Shown: piece after piece, positions 37,803 through 41,196 of the stretch
Layout of the letters: every line of letters starts with the position of its first letter
Numbering within the stretch: position 1 is the stretch's first letter
Assembly (NCBI GenBank): GCA_947478785.1
Contig: CANJXI010000029.1
Coordinates: 1 to 41,196, forward strand
From: Caulobacteraceae bacterium
GTDB lineage: Bacteria; Pseudomonadota; Alphaproteobacteria; Caulobacterales; Caulobacteraceae
DNA length: 41,196 nucleotides
Direction of reading: 5' to 3'
The notes under the pieces: generated by a model
What the model saw: the letters and a program-made list of their open reading frames with translations, nothing else
Told to the model about the DNA's origin: nothing
Databases searched by the model: none
Made by a program: the position numbers and the translations under genes

Positions 37803-39277
37803 CCGAGCCCGTCGAGGGCGAACTCCTGGCCTGGCTGGGCGGGCGCTGCGAGCGCGTCATCGAGACGGCCTGTGCCCATGTCTTCCTGGCCGAGGGCTTG
37901 GCCTACAAGCTGAAGCGCCATGTGGACCTGGGCTATGTGGATTTCTCGACGCCCGAGCGCAGGCTCTGGGCGCTGCGGCGTGAACTGGAGTTCAACCGCA
38001 CAGCCGCGCCGGACATCTACCGCGCCCTTCGCCGGATCACACGCCAGCCTGACGGCGGCCTGGCCCTCGACGGCGATGGCGAGACGGTCGAATATTTGTT
38101 GGAGATGCGCCGCTTCGACGACGGCGCGGTGCTCGCCGCCAACCCGGCGGCCATCGATGGCGGAATGGCCGAGGCGCTTGGCCGCGCCATAGCGGGCTAC
38201 CACGCGGCCGCGCCGCTGAGGCCCGAAGGCGGCTGGAGCGCGCTGGCCTTTACGGTGGGCTCGAACGCCGAGCTGTTGCGCGCTCTCGCGCCACGCCTGG
38301 ACGCCGATCGGATCGAGACGCTCGTGGCGCTGACGGCAGCCGAGCTTGAGCGCCAGGCGCCGCTTCTGATGGCGCGGGCCGCCAACGGCTTCGCGCGGCG
38401 CTGCCACGGCGATCTCCACCTGGGCAACATCCTGGTGGAGGACGGCCGTCCGATCCTGTTCGACTGCATCGAGTTCAACGACCTCCTGTCCGACCTCGAT
38501 GTCCTCTATGACCTGGCCTTCCTGCTTATGGATCTGGACTTCCGGGGCCGGAGGGACGCGGCCGTGCGCGTGCTCTCAGCCTACCTCGACGCCGCCGCGC
38601 GAAATTTCCCCGCCGGGCTCTGGGCGGGGATGGCGGCCCTGCCCGTGATGATGTCGGTGCGGGCCGGCGTGCGCGCCCACGTCTCGGCGCACAGCGGCGA
38701 GATCGAGACCGCGCGCGCCTACCTGGAGGCCGCGATCGGCCACCTGTCGCCGCCGCCGCCGGTGCTGGTCGCGGTCGGTGGTTTCTCCGGAGCCGGCAAA
38801 TCGACCTTCGCCCGCGCCGTGGCGCCTGGTCTTGGCCCGGCGCCCGGCGCCGTGGTCCTGCGCACCGACGAAGTCCGCAAGCGGCTGGCCCGCGCCGGTC
38901 CGGTGGATCGGCTGTCACGGGAAGCCTACACGGCCGAGTTCCACGACCTGGTCTATGAGGCCATGCTGGCGGACGCGCGGTCGCTGTTGACGGCGGGCCA
39001 TGCGGTCGTGCTGGACGCGACCTTCACCGAACCGCGGATGCGACGCCGGGCCGAGCAACTCGCCGCCGACCTCGGTGTGGCCTTCCGCGGCGCCTGGCTG
39101 GCTGGGCCGGTGGAGGTTCTGCGGGCGCGGGTCGCGGGCCGGACCGGCGACGCCTCGGACGCCACCCTGGAGGCGCTTCAGGCGCAGATCGAACGGCACG
39201 GAGGCGACGCGGTCGATTGGCCCCAGGTCGACGCCACCGCGTCCACGGAGACCGCCGCCAGCGCCTGGCTCGCCTGA
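37799..39277 (+). CDS. fused aminoglycoside-phosphotransferase-like and P-loop kinase protein
   Basis: Encodes 492 residues from a TTG overlapping the pdxH stop. The first ~310 residues are an APH-like kinase fold: [18 protein letters not shown] near the start, the catalytic loop [15 protein letters not shown] (203-210) and the metal Asp in [10 protein letters not shown]. The last ~180 residues are a nucleotide kinase-like AAA domain with Walker [11 protein letters not shown] (K334) and [21 protein letters not shown]. This two-domain protein is widespread in Proteobacteria, and its physiological substrate is unknown to me. No antibiotic resistance role is implied. Probably coupled in translation to pdxH. 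Confidence 0.88.
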   Translation: MTEPVEGELLAWLGGRCERVIETACAHVFLAEGLAYKLKRHVDLGYVDFSTPERRLWALRRELEFNRTAAPDIYRALRRITRQPDGGLALDGDGETVEYLLEMRRFDDGAVLAANPAAIDGGMAEALGRAIAGYHAAAPLRPEGGWSALAFTVGSNAELLRALAPRLDADRIETLVALTAAELERQAPLLMARAANGFARRCHGDLHLGNILVEDGRPILFDCIEFNDLLSDLDVLYDLAFLLMDLDFRGRRDAAVRVLSAYLDAAARNFPAGLWAGMAALPVMMSVRAGVRAHVSAHSGEIETARAYLEAAIGHLSPPPPVLVAVGGFSGAGKSTFARAVAPGLGPAPGAVVLRTDEVRKRLARAGPVDRLSREAYTAEFHDLVYEAMLADARSLLTAGHAVVLDATFTEPRMRRRAEQLAADLGVAFRGAWLAGPVEVLRARVAGRTGDASDATLEALQAQIERHGGDAVDWPQVDATASTETAASAWLA

Positions 39278-39386
39278 CCGAACTCGCCGCGCCCGAGGGG
39301 CCGCTTTGCTTATCGGCGCTTGGGCAAGTAGCTTGTCGCGAAGCCTGCCAAAGGGCGCGTGCGGAACGTTCGGGGAGGACAGGGCC

Positions 39387-41036
39387 ATGCTCGGCCTGAT
39401 GCAGGACTGGCCGCTCACATGCGACCGGATCGTCGATCATGCGAAAACCTGGCATGGCCGGCGCGAAATCGTCAGCCGTTCCGTCGAAGGGCCGGTCGTG
39501 CGCACGACCTACGCCCAGGTCCATGAGCGCGCCAGGCGGTTGTCCAATGCGCTGAAAGGCCTGGGGATCAAGCCGGGCGACCGGGTGGCGACGCTGGCCT
39601 GGAACACCGCCCGCCATATCGAGTGCTGGTACGGCGTGATGGGCATGGGCGCCGTCTGCCACACCCTCAATCCGAGGCTTTTCGCCGAGCAGCTCTGCTA
39701 CATCATCAACCACGCCGACGACCGGGTGATCTTCACCGACCTCACCTTCCTGCCGGTCCTGTTGCAGCACCGCGCCAACATGCCGGGCGTGAAGCACATC
39801 GTCGTCATGACCGACCCGGCGCACATGGACCGCGCCGCCATGCCGGGGACGCTCTGCTACGAGAGCCTGCTGGCCGAAAACAGCGCCGACTGCGTCTGGG
39901 GCGGGTTCGACGAGAACACCGCCGCGGCCCTCTGCTACACCTCCGGCACCACCGGCAACCCCAAGGGGGTTCTCTATTCCCACCGCTCGAGCTTCCTCCA
40001 CACCCTGGTCACCATGGGCCGTGACGTCATGGGGATCGTGGAGGCCGACACCGTCCTGGCGGTGGTGCCGATGTTTCACGCCAACGCCTGGGGCCTGGCC
40101 TATTCCTGCGCCGCCGTGGGCGCCAAGCTGGTGATGCCCGGCCAGAAACTCGACGGCGCCTCAATCCATGAACTCCTGGAAAGCGAGGCGGTCACCTTCT
40201 CGGCCGCCGTGCCGACCGTCTGGCAGACCCTGCTGATCCACCTGCGCGAGACGGGCGGCAAGCTCACGACCCTCAAGCGCGTGGTGATCGGCGGCTCGGC
40301 CGTGCCCGAGGCCATCGTGCGGGCCTTCCGCGACGAGTTCGGCGTCACCGTCGCCCACGCCTGGGGCATGACCGAGATGTCGCCGCTGGGCACCATGGCC
40401 GCCCCCACGGCGGACATCGCCGCGATGGACCCCGAGGCGCAGTTGCGCATCGGCCTGAAACAGGGCCGTCCGCCATTGGGCGTGGAGCTGAAGCTGGTGG
40501 ACGCCGCAGGCCTGCCCCTACCGCACGACGGGGCGACCTTCGGCCGGCTGCTGGTCCGGGGACCGTCCGTGGCCGGCGCCTATTTCAAGGGCGATGGCGG
40601 CGATATCCTCGACGCCGAGGGCTACTTCGACACGGGCGATATCGCCACCATCGACAGCCACGGATACATGCAGATCACCGACCGCGCCAAGGACGTGGTC
40701 AAGTCCGGCGGCGAGTGGATCTCGACCATCGAGATCGAGAACATCGCGCTTGGCCACCCCAAGGCGCTCCTGACGGCGGTGATCGGAGCGGCGCATCCCA
40801 AGTGGGACGAACGGCCGGTCCTGCTGGTCAAGCTGAAGCCCGGCGAGACGGCCGCCAAGGAAGAATTCCTGGCCTTCCTGGAGGGCAAGATCGCCAAGTG
40901 GTGGACGCCCGACGACGTGGTGTTCGTCGACGACATCCCGCTGGGCGCCACCGGCAAGATCGACAAGAAGCTGATCCGCGAGCGGATGAAGGACTACGTC
41001 CTGCCGACGGCGCGATCGGCCGCGGCGACGGGCTGA
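39387..41036 (+). CDS. fatty-acid/3-(methylthio)propionyl-type acyl-CoA ligase
   Basis: Encodes 549 residues from ATG 39387 with GGGGAGGA upstream. It is an AMP-forming ligase: P-loop YTSGTTGNPKGVLYSHRS, AHAWGMTEMSPLG, YFDTGDIATIDSHGYMQIT, DRAKDVVKSGGEWIS and the C-terminal catalytic lysine in ATGKIDKKLIRE. The start MLGLMQDWPLTCDRIVDHAK is typical of a group annotated either as long-chain fatty-acid-CoA ligase or as 3-(methylthio)propionyl-CoA ligase (DmdB-like). Sequence alone does not settle which. It would activate a carboxylic acid with ATP and CoA for degradation. Monocistronic, 109 bases after the fused kinase gene. Confidence 0.93.
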   Translation: MLGLMQDWPLTCDRIVDHAKTWHGRREIVSRSVEGPVVRTTYAQVHERARRLSNALKGLGIKPGDRVATLAWNTARHIECWYGVMGMGAVCHTLNPRLFAEQLCYIINHADDRVIFTDLTFLPVLLQHRANMPGVKHIVVMTDPAHMDRAAMPGTLCYESLLAENSADCVWGGFDENTAAALCYTSGTTGNPKGVLYSHRSSFLHTLVTMGRDVMGIVEADTVLAVVPMFHANAWGLAYSCAAVGAKLVMPGQKLDGASIHELLESEAVTFSAAVPTVWQTLLIHLRETGGKLTTLKRVVIGGSAVPEAIVRAFRDEFGVTVAHAWGMTEMSPLGTMAAPTADIAAMDPEAQLRIGLKQGRPPLGVELKLVDAAGLPLPHDGATFGRLLVRGPSVAGAYFKGDGGDILDAEGYFDTGDIATIDSHGYMQITDRAKDVVKSGGEWISTIEIENIALGHPKALLTAVIGAAHPKWDERPVLLVKLKPGETAAKEEFLAFLEGKIAKWWTPDDVVFVDDIPLGATGKIDKKLIRERMKDYVLPTARSAAATG

Positions 41037-41058
41037 TCGTCACGCACGCCACCCCGCG

Positions 41059-41183
41059 CATCCCCGCGCAAACGGGGACCCAGGCGTTTTTGTGTTTCCG
41101 AGGTTGAGCTTCGCAAGTCCTCGCCAGCCCAGGCTCAGCTACGAAAAAAGCCTGGGTCCCCGCTTTCGCGGGGAAGAGCGGAT
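41059..41183. repeat. dispersed inverted-repeat element at the right end
   Basis: Left arm CATCCCCGCGCAAACGGGG then ACCCAGGCGTTTTTG. The right side is GAAAAAAGCCTGGGTCCCC then GCTTTCGCGGGGAAGAGCGG. The arms pair over about 30 bases and each folds on itself. It shares the GGGGACCCAG core with the 104-bp family at 19814 and the GCTTTCGCGGGG arm with the hairpin at 26568. The 160 bases after the ligase gene hold only this. Confidence 0.75.
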
Positions 41184-41196
41184 ATTAATCAGGCCG

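Noticed and set aside
37799..39277. Aminoglycoside resistance gene
   Set aside because: The APH-like fold is fused to a P-loop kinase in a common housekeeping-type architecture beside pdxH; there is no sign of a resistance cassette.

Overview
The window reads as a chromosomal segment of a high-GC (about 70%) alphaproteobacterium. Caulobacteraceae is most likely, in the Caulobacter/Phenylobacterium range. The basis is gene order (coxC, DUF983, SURF1, thrC and M16 peptidase in one tight run), the style of the PEP-CTERM tail, receiver-rich signalling, and the kinds of palindromic repeats. The genus is an inference from family knowledge. No tRNA, rRNA, CRISPR array or prophage was seen.

Layout. 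1-60 is the start of an IS630-type transposase running off the left edge. 161-6051 holds a secreted CsgG/SH3-like protein and then a co-directional run for cytochrome oxidase assembly (coxC, DUF983, SURF1), threonine synthase and an M16 peptidase. 6061-8524 has terminator-like palindromes, a Gly/Tyr-rich secreted protein, a GST and a cyclopropane fatty acid synthase, all on the minus strand. 8788-10970 is a KdpD/KdpE-like two-component pair with no pump genes beside it. 11218-17269 has a Tat-exported hydrolase, a PEP-CTERM protein, a large membrane adenylate cyclase, a single-domain receiver and a possible 32-residue membrane peptide. 17282-21606 has a hydrolase/amidohydrolase pair and several small proteins among dispersed palindromic repeats. 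22058-22991 is a lower-GC two-gene cassette of unknown function. 23160-27669 has a DinG-like Fe-S helicase, a PRC-barrel protein and a secreted tandem-repeat protein with a strong candidate LexA (SOS) box. 27765-31424 carries tyrosine/phenylalanine genes (TyrA-type dehydrogenase, HisC-type aminotransferase, chorismate mutase). 31529-34519 has a degenerate hybrid kinase and the queC-queE-queD operon. 34516-41036 has a receiver, chorismate synthase (aroC), a J-domain protein, pdxH, an APH/P-loop kinase fusion and an acyl-CoA ligase.

How genes work together. AroC makes chorismate, and the mutase, dehydrogenase and aminotransferase at 28.7-31.4 kb take it to tyrosine/phenylalanine. QueD, QueE and QueC make preQ0 for queuosine. 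CoxC and SURF1 belong to the aa3-type oxidase, and DUF983 commonly travels with them. Signalling genes are many: one complete kinase/regulator pair, one kinase-like hybrid lacking catalytic residues, two stand-alone receivers and one cyclase.

The least explained parts are the 20.9-23.1 kb block (an unknown gene bracketed by a duplicated compound repeat, a long GC-rich hairpin, and the low-GC cassette), the candidate SOS-controlled exported protein at 26.7 kb, and several families of short palindromic repeats that abut or overlap stop codons.
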